Of a stretch of 26,099 bases of DNA, positions 1-8,200 are shown piece after piece. A program made the translations under genes and the position numbers. The notes beneath the pieces were generated by a model that was not told where the DNA came from, made no database searches, and was given only the letters and a program-made list of their open reading frames with translations. Location: assembly GCA_037446115.1 (NCBI GenBank), contig JBBIJF010000045.1, forward strand, positions 1-26,099, written 5' to 3'. Numbering within the stretch: the first letter of the stretch is position 1; each line of letters starts with the position of its first letter. The DNA is from JANWXD01 sp037446115 (GTDB lineage: Bacteria > Acidobacteriota > Terriglobia > Bryobacterales > Bryobacteraceae).

Positions 1-1
1 C

Positions 2-2107
2 TTATTCCTCCGGCAGCGCGAAAGCCACGTAGGTCCCGCCCGAAGGCAAACCCCACTTGCCGCCTCCGGCCGCTATCACGACGAACTGCCGGCCCCGGGC
101 CTCGTAGACGGCCGGCGTGGCATTGCCCGCCGCAGGAAGCGTGGTCTCCCACAACAGCTCCCCGGTCAGCTTGTCGAAGGCGCGAAATTTTCGGTCATGA
201 TTCGTGGCCCCGATGAACAGCAACCCGCCCGCCGTCACTACCGGTCCGCCGTAGTTCTCACTACCCGTGTTGCGGTAGCCTTGCGCCGCAAGCGCCGGAA
301 TCTCCCCGAACGGGATGCTCCAAACGATCTGGCCGGTGTCCAGGTTGATCGCATTTAAAGTACCCCAAGGAGGTTTGACAGCCGGATAGCCGTCCGGATC
401 CAGAAACTTGCTGTAGCCGTCGGCCAGCATGTAGGGAACGCCGGGACCGCCCGCCGCCACCGCAGAAACCTCTTTGCCGGAAGCTACGTAGGAGGCAATT
501 GCCCGGACCGCCGCTCTTCCCAGGTGGCCGAATCCGGGCATCCGTCCCCCACCCTCCCGAATCCAACGCAAAATCTCGTCGTAGTCATACTTGCGCCCCA
601 GACCTACGAGCGACGGAAACTCCGGCGGGTTGCCCCGCAGATCGCTTCGGTGACAACCGGCACAGTGCTGTTGATAAAGCTGCTTGCCGCTCGGTGCGGG
701 TCCGGGTTTGGGACGCTCGGCCAGACGCAGGACCCAGGCCATTTCGTTGGAGTTCACATAGAGCAGCCCGGTCTCGGGGTCAAAGGCCGCCCCGCCCCAT
801 TCTCCGCCGCCATCGAGCCCCGGAAAGATGATGCTCCCTTCGAAGCTCGGCGGCGTGAACTGGCCGCCGCTGCGCAGCTTCCGGAACCGCTCGAGCACCG
901 CCGCGCGGGCCTCGGGCGTACGGCCCGTCAGCAAATCCTCGGTGAGCTGCTGGCGGGCAAACGGCGGAGGCAGCAAAGGGAAGGGCTGCGTCTCCGCCAG
1001 CCGCTCGCCGGGAATGTCCGACGCCGGCACCTTGCGGTATTCAATGGGAAACAGCGGCTTGCCGGTCTCCCGCTCGAACACGAACACGTGACCGGACTTG
1101 GTGATCTGCGCGACGGCATCCACCAGCCGGCCGTCGCGAACCACCGTGACCAGGCTGGGCGGCGCCGGAAAATCCCGGTCCCAAACGTCGTGCCGGACGG
1201 CCTGGAAGTGCCACACCCGCTCGCCCGTCGCGGCGCGCAGGCACAGCAGCGTATTGGCAAAGAGGTTGTCACCGATTCGATCGCCGCCGTAGAAGTCAAA
1301 GGCCGCCGACCCGGTCCCCGCAAAGACCAAACCGCGCTTTTCGTCCAGGCTCATGCCTGCCCAGCAGTTGGCTCCACCGGAGTATTTCCACGCCTCCGGC
1401 GGCCAAGTCTCATAGCCGAACTCGCCGGGATGCGGGATGGTATGAAAACTCCACCGCAGCTTCCCGGTCTTCAGATCGTAGGCGCGGATGTCTCCGGGGG
1501 CCGACGGCAGATCCTCGGGAACGATGCTGCCCATAATGAGCAGGTCCCGGTAGACAATGCCCGGCGTCGTGGCCGATACGTTCAGCGTGGCGGGCTCGCG
1601 CCCGAGACCTTCGCGCAAATCCACACGTCCGTTGTTGCCGAAACCGGCCACGGGCTTGCCCGTCTTCGCGTCCAGAGCGTAGAGCCATTGCCGAACCGCG
1701 ACGTAAATTCTTCCGTTCGCATACGTGAGGCCGCGGTTGCGAAAGCGCGTCCTCACCGGCGCTCCGCCGTGCGGATCGAAGCGCCACAGCAGCCTGCCGG
1801 TGGCCGCGTCCAAAGCGATCACACGGAGCTTGGGCGTCGTCGCATAAAGCACGCCGTCCACGACGATGGGGTTGCACTGCATCTCCGAACCTTCGAAGGC
1901 GTCCCCGGTGTCGTACGTCCAGGCCACGCGCAGCTTATGAACATTGCCGCGATGAATCTGCCGCAGCGCGGAGTAGCGAATGCTCTCCGGCCCGCCGCCG
2001 TACACCCGCCAGTCGCGGTAGCCGGAAGTCGGCGCCGTGCGCACGGCCGCCGCCGTAACGCCGGCCAGCACGAGCAGGAACGGAACGAAGCACAATTTCG
2101 ACATCAT
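2..2107 (-). CDS. Secreted PQQ-dependent dehydrogenase with embedded cytochrome c domain
   Basis: A 701-residue quinoprotein of the glucose/alcohol dehydrogenase superfamily, expected to oxidise a sugar or alcohol in the periplasm and pass electrons through PQQ to its own heme c. Residues 1-21 are a Sec signal peptide. The propeller has repeated blade motifs such as YALDAKTGKPV and AYDLKTGKLRW, and family signatures SATTPGIV, HDVWDRDFPAPPSLV and SENYGGPVV. A class I cytochrome c domain sits inside the propeller: CAGCH at 482-486 binds heme and Met523 in GRMPGF is the likely axial ligand. The propeller resumes near residue 555. The start is the first of two adjacent ATG codons; the second works equally well. 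The TAA stop is at the window edge, so downstream partners are not visible. Family assignment is firm; the substrate cannot be told from sequence. Confidence 0.93.
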   Translation of the reverse strand: MMSKLCFVPFLLVLAGVTAAAVRTAPTSGYRDWRVYGGGPESIRYSALRQIHRGNVHKLRVAWTYDTGDAFEGSEMQCNPIVVDGVLYATTPKLRVIALDAATGRLLWRFDPHGGAPVRTRFRNRGLTYANGRIYVAVRQWLYALDAKTGKPVAGFGNNGRVDLREGLGREPATLNVSATTPGIVYRDLLIMGSIVPEDLPSAPGDIRAYDLKTGKLRWSFHTIPHPGEFGYETWPPEAWKYSGGANCWAGMSLDEKRGLVFAGTGSAAFDFYGGDRIGDNLFANTLLCLRAATGERVWHFQAVRHDVWDRDFPAPPSLVTVVRDGRLVDAVAQITKSGHVFVFERETGKPLFPIEYRKVPASDIPGERLAETQPFPLLPPPFARQQLTEDLLTGRTPEARAAVLERFRKLRSGGQFTPPSFEGSIIFPGLDGGGEWGGAAFDPETGLLYVNSNEMAWVLRLAERPKPGPAPSGKQLYQQHCAGCHRSDLRGNPPEFPSLVGLGRKYDYDEILRWIREGGGRMPGFGHLGRAAVRAIASYVASGKEVSAVAAGGPGVPYMLADGYSKFLDPDGYPAVKPPWGTLNAINLDTGQIVWSIPFGEIPALAAQGYRNTGSENYGGPVVTAGGLLFIGATNHDRKFRAFDKLTGELLWETTLPAAGNATPAVYEARGRQFVVIAAGGGKWGLPSGGTYVAFALPEE

Positions 2108-2176
2108 CGTGCCGAGCCTAACGACATGCGGCGCCGGAAGTCAACCGGAAGCGAAGTTGCGCCGGGCCGCCGTCGA

Positions 2177-2827
2177 GTGTCTACTGGCTGTGTGCGGCGT
2201 GGCTTGCCATTGTGGCTGATTTGTGCGGTCGGGTGCTGCGGGCAGGACTGGGAGCTGGGTGTGGCCGCCGGTTACGGAATCTATCGCGGAGGGAGCGTGT
2301 TCGCACCGGCGGGTAAGGTCCAGGCCGGGGTCCGGAACCGCTTTGCCGTGAGCGCCTTCGTCGCCGAGAACCGCGAATGGATTGCGGGCGAGTTCCGCTA
2401 CACCTACCAGGATGGCGATCCGTTTCTGGCCTCAGACGGCCTCCGCACCAACGTTCAGGGCGAATCGCACGCCTTTCACTACGATCTGGTCGTCTTCTTG
2501 AGCGCGCCGTCCCGGCGGATCCGCCCGTATCTGGCGGCGGGGCTCGGCGCCAAACTGTATGAGGTCACCGGCCCGGAGAACCCGGACGCTCCGCTACAGC
2601 TTGTGGCGCGCCTCCGCTCCAAAGACCAGTTCACCTTCCTCGCCTCCGGCGGAGGCGGGCTGAAAGTGCGTCTACGGCGCGGGCTTTCGCTGCGTGTGGA
2701 TTTCCGCGACTACATGACGCCGTTCCCTAAACGCCTGATCGAACCGGCGCCCTTGGCCACGCCTCGGGGCATCTTTCACCAGTTCACGCCCCTGGTCGGC
2801 GTCAGCTATGCCCTCAGTCGGGACTGA
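2177..2827 (+). CDS. Outer-membrane-type beta-barrel protein, function unknown
   Basis: A secreted protein of about 216 residues, divergent from the quinoprotein gene. The N-terminus has a basic stretch, a hydrophobic core (LPLWLICAVG) and a likely cleavage site before QDWELGV. The rest alternates polar and hydrophobic residues in short strands separated by turns (GVAAGYGIYRG, EFRYTYQD, FHYDLVVFLS, IRPYLAAGLGAKLYEV, LSLRVDFRDYM) and ends in FTPLVGVSYAL. This is the pattern of small 8-10 strand OmpA/OmpW-like barrels. The start is uncertain: GTG at 2177 gives a normal signal peptide, GTG at 2192 a shorter one, and ATG at 2126 a long basic leader; none has a good Shine-Dalgarno. The 3' end overlaps the convergent sfsA by 14 bp. 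The same frame stays open back to 524, antisense to the quinoprotein, but that part is not coding. No specific function can be given. Confidence 0.75.
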   Translation: MSTGCVRRGLPLWLICAVGCCGQDWELGVAAGYGIYRGGSVFAPAGKVQAGVRNRFAVSAFVAENREWIAGEFRYTYQDGDPFLASDGLRTNVQGESHAFHYDLVVFLSAPSRRIRPYLAAGLGAKLYEVTGPENPDAPLQLVARLRSKDQFTFLASGGGGLKVRLRRGLSLRVDFRDYMTPFPKRLIEPAPLATPRGIFHQFTPLVGVSYALSRD

Positions 2828-3512
2828 GTGTCACTGGCACCCGCCGCAGGGCGCGCGCCCCGAAGGCACTCATCCGGGCGGCGCAGCCGAGCAGCATCAC
2901 TCCCGCTTCGGCCGCACGGTGCAACGCCTCGGCGAAGCGCGGGTCAATGTCCGGAGCCGGCGCGATGCGGTCTACGTCAGCGCGTTGCGCCACAAAAACG
3001 ACGGCGGTGGGCGTACCCCGGCGCGCCAACCGGGCTAGCTCGTGGCAATGGCGTGCGCCCCGCTGGGTCATGGCGTCTGGAAACAGGCCCATGCGGTTCC
3101 GCGCCAAGGTCACGGACTTGACCTCCACTAGCGTCCTCCCCACCTGAAAATCAAGCCGGCTGTTCCCTCGCCGGACCTCGGCCTTCAGCGGCCCGCCGCC
3201 CAGCTCAGGGAACAGCCCCCTCCGCCATCCCATGACAAACAGCCGGTTCGCGTAGGTGGTGACCGTGCCGACCAGCGTCTTGCCTTCCCGCACCGCCACC
3301 AGCGTGTAACGCAGGCGCCTGGGCGGCGGGAACGGTCCGGCGAGCAAAACCACGCAGCCCGGCTGGAGCGTTCCCGTCAGCCGGCCCGGGTTGGGCAGAT
3401 GCACCGGGATGCGTCTGCCGGCCAAGCGCACCAAGGCGGTGAAACGGTTTGGGCGGGCTAGAAAGATCCCTTCGAGGGGAACGCGTCTGGCTCGCCCTGA
3501 GGTTACAGGCAC
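2814..3512 (-). CDS. sfsA: DNA/RNA nuclease SfsA
   Basis: A 232-residue SfsA family protein, close to the usual length. SfsA was named for stimulating maltose genes in E. coli and is now described as a DNA-binding nuclease with a PD-(D/E)xK fold. The N-terminal OB-like part has the family pattern RFTALVRL, then VHLPNPGRL (37-45). The nuclease core shows Asp121 in SRLDFQV and Glu130-Val-Lys132 in LVEVKSVTL, followed by the conserved FPDAMTQRGARHCHEL (144-159). The start is GTG at 3512 without a clear Shine-Dalgarno. It lies 25 bp after the stop of the small Cys-rich gene on the same strand, so the two may be co-transcribed. The 3' end overlaps the convergent barrel gene by 14 bp. The biological role in this organism is unknown. 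Confidence 0.93.
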   Translation of the reverse strand: MPVTSGRARRVPLEGIFLARPNRFTALVRLAGRRIPVHLPNPGRLTGTLQPGCVVLLAGPFPPPRRLRYTLVAVREGKTLVGTVTTYANRLFVMGWRRGLFPELGGGPLKAEVRRGNSRLDFQVGRTLVEVKSVTLARNRMGLFPDAMTQRGARHCHELARLARRGTPTAVVFVAQRADVDRIAPAPDIDPRFAEALHRAAEAGVMLLGCAARMSAFGARALRRVPVTLSPD

Positions 3513-3537
3513 GGAAAGGTCGGCCGTCCGCTTGTCC

Positions 3538-3819
3538 TCACGCGGCCCGGCTATTGATCTTGATGGACGCTAAGGGACTGCAAACAGGGCAACAGTTTTC
3601 GCACCAGAAGCCGTAGTCTTCCTCCGGCAAGTGGAGCTGGCCCGGCCCGACGATGCGGCCACATCCGTCGCATGCCGCACGCACGATCTTCGCGAGCCGG
3701 CACTCCACCGTCGGAGTCTGTTCCGGCTCCTTTTCGACGACCGTGTTGCGCACGTCAACCGGCATAAGCACCTCGCCAGGCAATACGGGACTCTTCACTT
3801 GGAGCAGTTCGGTATCCAA
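3538..3819 (-). CDS. Small Cys-rich (zinc-ribbon-like) hypothetical protein
   Basis: I do not recognise a named family. The C-terminal half contains CDGCGR, then after about 19 residues WCENCCPVC, giving a CxxC...CxxCCxxC arrangement that would suit a single zinc ribbon. The N-terminal half is acidic and hydrophilic with no membrane segment, so the protein is probably cytoplasmic. The start is uncertain: TTG at 3819 has GGAGG 7 nt upstream (93 aa), ATG at 3765 has GAGG 5 nt upstream (75 aa), and GTG at 3870 gives 110 aa. It is the first gene of a likely two-gene unit with sfsA and is divergent from the EgtB-like gene, so the region around 3820-3950 should hold promoters for both directions. 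The Cys pattern suggests nucleic-acid or protein binding, but this is inference. Confidence 0.6.
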   Translation of the reverse strand: MDTELLQVKSPVLPGEVLMPVDVRNTVVEKEPEQTPTVECRLAKIVRAACDGCGRIVGPGQLHLPEEDYGFWCENCCPVCSPLASIKINSRAA

Positions 3820-3949
3820 GGACCTCCCTCCGCTCGACTCTCCTCCGATGTAGATGATCGGTCGCTCCACTCGGTTACATCAGCTTTCGTGGTTTTTCTC
3901 CAAAAGCGCCCTCTGCTGAGGTAATATGTGCCTCCGAGGGGACACTGGG

Positions 3950-5233
3950 ATGCATTCCGACGAAGCGGCTGCCTTGCTACGCGATGCGCGAAAACGGACT
4001 TTGGAAATCTGGGCGGACCTGGACGACGCTCGCTTGCGGATTCCCGCGCTGCCGATTGTGAACCCGCCGCTCTGGGAGATGGGCCATGTGGCTTGGTTCC
4101 AGGAAAAGTTGTTGTTGCGGCATTTGCACCAGGCGCCTGCCGTCCGTGTGGGCGCCGAATCGCTGTGGGACGCCTCCGCCGTCCCGCGGCACCGGCGCTG
4201 GGAGGTTTCACTGCCCTCCAAGGCCGAGACGCTGCGCTACATGCAGCAGGTCCTCGATCTGGCACTTCAGGCCCTCGCTGCCGGCGAGCTGTCGGCCCGG
4301 GATGCCCGGCTGTACTGGCTGGCCGCGGCGCACGAAGATCTGCACGCCGAAGCCTCCATTCGGACACGCCAGGCTCTCGGACTGCCCGAGCCGAAACTTC
4401 CGGAAGGACCGGACCCCCACCCGGCCAACGGGCGCCCGGTCGGCTTGGAGGACGTCGTCATTCCGGGCGGAACCTTTCTGCTCGGGGCCGCCCCGGAGGA
4501 TCCTCAGGCATTCGATATCGAAAAGCCCGCGCATGTGGTGGAAATCAAGCCGTTTGCGATTTCCCGAGTCCCGACCACCAATGGTCAGTTTCTTGAGTTC
4601 GTCGAAGACGGCGGCTACCGGCGGCGTGAGCTTTGGAGCGAAGAAGGCTGGGCTTGGCGGGAACGCGAGCACGCCGCTCATCCCCTTTACTGGCTTCGCC
4701 AAGGCGGTTACTGGTTCTTCCGGCATTTCGATTTAGTCGTCCCGTTGGAAGAAGAGTTGCCCGTGGTTCACGTCAACTGGTATGAGGCGGAAGCCTATTG
4801 CCGCTGGGCGCGGCGGCGCCTGCCGTCGGAAGCCGAGTGGGAAATGGCCGCCGCAGGCGGCCCGAACGGGAGCAAGCGCCCCTATCCCTGGGGAGAGACA
4901 CCGCCCACGCCCGAGCTTGCTCACCTTGACGCCCGCGGCCTGGGCTGCGTCCCGGTGAGCGCCGCACCGGGCGGAGAGAGTGCCTTCGGCTGCCGCCACA
5001 TGATCGGCAACATATGGGAGTGGACTGCAGACGCTGCCCGCCCGTATCCGGATTATGAACCGGAGCCGCTCCAGGATTGTCCCGAGCGATGCTTCGGAGA
5101 GGCCTTCCGCGTGCTCCGTGGAGGCAGTTGGGCCACCCGGCCTCGCATCGCACGCACTACTGCCCGCTGTTTTGCCTCCAAAGAGCGCCGGGATTTCTTC
5201 GCCGGTTTCCGGACGTGCGCGCTTTCCCCGTGA
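3950..5233 (+). CDS. EgtB/SenA-family nonheme iron enzyme (sulfoxide or selenoxide synthase-like)
   Basis: A 427-residue protein with the two-domain layout of EgtB, OvoA and SenA: an N-terminal DinB-like helical domain (about 5-150) and a C-terminal FGE-sulfatase/C-type-lectin domain (about 168-425). The three iron ligands of the family are present: His46 in LWEMGHVAWF and His128/His132 in AAHEDLHAEA. The second domain has VHVNWYEAEAYCRWA, LPSEAEWEMAA, MIGNIWEWT and VLRGGSWAT. Such enzymes join a sulfur or selenium donor to hercynine. Details such as NPPLWEMGHVAWFQE and the Trp-Glu-x-x-Leu-Pro-Ser stretch recall selenoneine synthase SenA as much as EgtB, but I cannot separate them without alignment. 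ATG 3950 is preferred because GAGGGG lies 8 nt upstream; ATG 3926 overlaps a TAATAT -10-like box. No egtD-like methyltransferase, senB or senC is in the window. Confidence 0.85.
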   Translation: MHSDEAAALLRDARKRTLEIWADLDDARLRIPALPIVNPPLWEMGHVAWFQEKLLLRHLHQAPAVRVGAESLWDASAVPRHRRWEVSLPSKAETLRYMQQVLDLALQALAAGELSARDARLYWLAAAHEDLHAEASIRTRQALGLPEPKLPEGPDPHPANGRPVGLEDVVIPGGTFLLGAAPEDPQAFDIEKPAHVVEIKPFAISRVPTTNGQFLEFVEDGGYRRRELWSEEGWAWREREHAAHPLYWLRQGGYWFFRHFDLVVPLEEELPVVHVNWYEAEAYCRWARRRLPSEAEWEMAAAGGPNGSKRPYPWGETPPTPELAHLDARGLGCVPVSAAPGGESAFGCRHMIGNIWEWTADAARPYPDYEPEPLQDCPERCFGEAFRVLRGGSWATRPRIARTTARCFASKERRDFFAGFRTCALSP

Positions 5234-5275
5234 GGACTGCGCTTCCGCGGGCGCTAGAATGATACCAGCGCCCCA

Positions 5276-8200
5276 ATGGCCGGGCTCGAATTCGACCCCC
5301 TGATTGCCCAGTGGTTTGAGGAGCGCTTTGCCGCACCCACCGAACCCCAACGCCTGGGCTGGCCTCGAATCCGCGAGGGCCGTGATGTCCTGATCACCGC
5401 TCCCACCGGGTCCGGCAAGACCCTGGCGGCCTTCCTGGTCTGCGTGGACGAACTGATCCGCCGGGCCCGCGCCTCCGCTCTGGCCGATGAGATTCACGCC
5501 GTTTACGTCTCACCTCTCAAGGCACTGAGCAACGACATCCGGCGTAACCTCGAGGAACCGCTCGCGGCACTGCGCCAACTGGCAGCCGCGCGCGGGCAGC
5601 CGCTGCCCCCGCTCCGTGTGGCGGTCAGGACCGGCGACACCCCCGGCTGGGAGCGGCGCCAGATGCTACAGGAACCGCCGCACATCCTGGTGACGACCCC
5701 TGAATCGCTGTTCATTCTGCTCACCGCGGACAAGAGCCGTCGGCTGCTGGCCACGGCCCGCACGGTCATCGTGGACGAAATCCATGCAGTGGCGGGCAGC
5801 AAGCGCGGCTCGCATCTGAGCCTGTCGCTGGCGCGGCTGGATGCGCTGGTGGAGGCTGCCGGCAGAAGGCGGCCGCAGCGCATCGGGCTTTCGGCCACGG
5901 TGAAGCCGGTCGAGGAAGTGGCCTGCTTCCTCAGCCGGGAGGCGCACATCGTGAACGCGGGCCACCGGCGCCCCATGGATCTGGCGGTCGAGATCACGGA
6001 CGACGAACTCGGCGCAGTCGCCACCAACGACATGTGGGAGCGGATTTACGACCGGCTGGCGGCGCTCACGGCGCAGCATCGGGCCACGCTGATCTTCGTC
6101 AACACACGGCGCCTGTGCGAGCGCGTGGCGCACCACCTCGGCGAGCGCTTGGGACAGGATGCGGTCTTCCCCCATCACGGCAGCTTGTCCCGGCGGCTGC
6201 GGCAGTCCGCCGAGGAACGGCTCAAGCGAGGCGAACTGCGTGCCATCGTGGCCACGGCTTCCCTCGAGCTCGGCATTGACGTCGGGTTCGTGGATCTGGT
6301 CTGCCAGGTCGGATCGCCGCGCTCCATTTCCGTCGCCCTGCAGCGCATCGGGCGCTCCGGCCACTGGACCGGAGCCACACCCAAAGGGCGACTCTTTGCC
6401 ACCACGCGCGACGAACTGATCGAGTGCGCGGCCCTCGTGCGCGCCATCCGGCGCGGCTTACTGGACCGGCTGGAAATCCCCCCCGCGCCGCTCGACGTGC
6501 TGGCGCAGCAGATCGTGGCCGAGTGTGCCGCGCAAGAGTGGCGTGAAGACGAACTGTTCGAGCTGATCCGGAGAGCCTGGCCCTACCGCGAACTGGAACG
6601 GCGCGAGTTCGAAGCCGTCGTTTCCATGCTGGCCGAAGGAATCGCCACCAGCCGCGGCCGCTCGGGCGCCTATCTGCACCGGGACCAAGTGCATGGCAGG
6701 CTGCGGGGCCGCCGCTCCGCCCGGCTGGCGGCCATCACTTCCGGCGGCGCGATTCCGGAAACCGCCAACTACTCCGTCGTGGCCGAGCCGGAGGGCACGG
6801 TTGTGGGTACCGTGGATGAAGATTTCGCCGTGGAGAGTCTGGCCGGCGATGTCTTTCTGCTCGGCACAACCTCCTGGCGTATCCGGCGCGTCGAGGCAGG
6901 CAAAGTCCGCGTGGAGGACGCCCGGGGCGCACCGCCCTCGGTTCCCTTCTGGCGAGGCGAGGCCCCGGGGCGGACGTGGGAACTGTCCGAGGAAGTTGCC
7001 CGGCTGCGGGAAGACCTCGCCCGCGGGACGCCGGAACAGGCCCGGGCTCTGCTCGCGCAGGAGTGCGGCCTCAGCGGCGCCGCTGCGGCTCAAGCCGTGG
7101 CCTACGTGCGCGCGGGAGCGGCAGCTCTGGGCGCCGTACCTTCCACTCGCACGATCGTGGCCGAACGCTTCTTTGACGAATCGGGCGGTATGCAACTGGT
7201 GCTGCACGCCCCCTTCGGCGCCCGCATCAATCGTGCCTGGGGCCTGGCGCTGCGGAAACGCTTCTGCCGCTCCTTCAACCTGGAGCTTCAGGCGGCCGCC
7301 ACCGACAACGGCATCGTCATCTCGCTCAGCGATCAGCATTCGTTCCCGCTCGAGATCGTCTTCGAGTTCGTCCAACCGGAAACCGCGGAATATCTGCTGA
7401 CTCAGGCGCTGCTCGCCGCACCCATGTTCACCGTCCGCTGGCGCTGGAACGCATCGCGCGCCCTTGCCGTGCTGCGCTTCGCGGGAGGCCGCAAAGTGCC
7501 TCCGCCCGTCCAACGCATGCGCGCAGATGACTTGCTGGCTGCCGTGTTTCCGGACCAGGCGGCATGCGCCGAGAACCTCGCGGGCGACATCCGGATCCCC
7601 GATCACCCGCTTGTCAACGAAACCATCCGGGACTGCCTGCAGGAAGCCATGGACCTCAGCGGCTTCCGCGAACTGCTCGCAGCCATACAGCGCGGCGACA
7701 TCCGTACCGTCGCGGTGGACACGGCCGAGCCCTCCGTCTTCTGCCACGAAATCCTCAACGCCAATCCGTACGCTTTTCTGGATGACGCGCCGCTGGAGGA
7801 ACGACGGGCGCGGGCCGTCCAGCTCCGGCGCACCCTCCCCGACGAGCTGGCCGCAGGCGCCGGCGCACTCGACCCCGAGATCATCGTACAGGTGGCCGCG
7901 GACGTACGGCCCGTGGTGCGCGACGCCGAAGAGCTGCATGACGCGCTGCTCACCCTCATCGTCCTCCCTCCGTCCCCGGAATGGTCGGACTTTTTTGAGG
8001 AATTGCGGCGCCAGCGCCGCGCCGCCGTCCTCCGCACTGCCGGGCACGCGCTGTGGGTGGCGGCGGAACGGCTGGAGCTGGCACGCCGCCTCTGGCCTGA
8101 GGCCGCGGTGGCGCCGCTGCTGCCGGCCGTGCCGGGCGAGGTGCCCGATGCCCGGGAAGATTGCGCGGCGGTGGTGCTCCGCGGCTGGTTCGAATCTTCC

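Noticed and set aside
524..2125. Long plus-strand frame continuous with the beta-barrel gene, giving a possible 767-residue protein
   Set aside because: It runs antisense through the well-supported quinoprotein gene and reads as His/Arg/Gln-rich sequence without domains. Only the part after about 2177 has a signal peptide and barrel strands.
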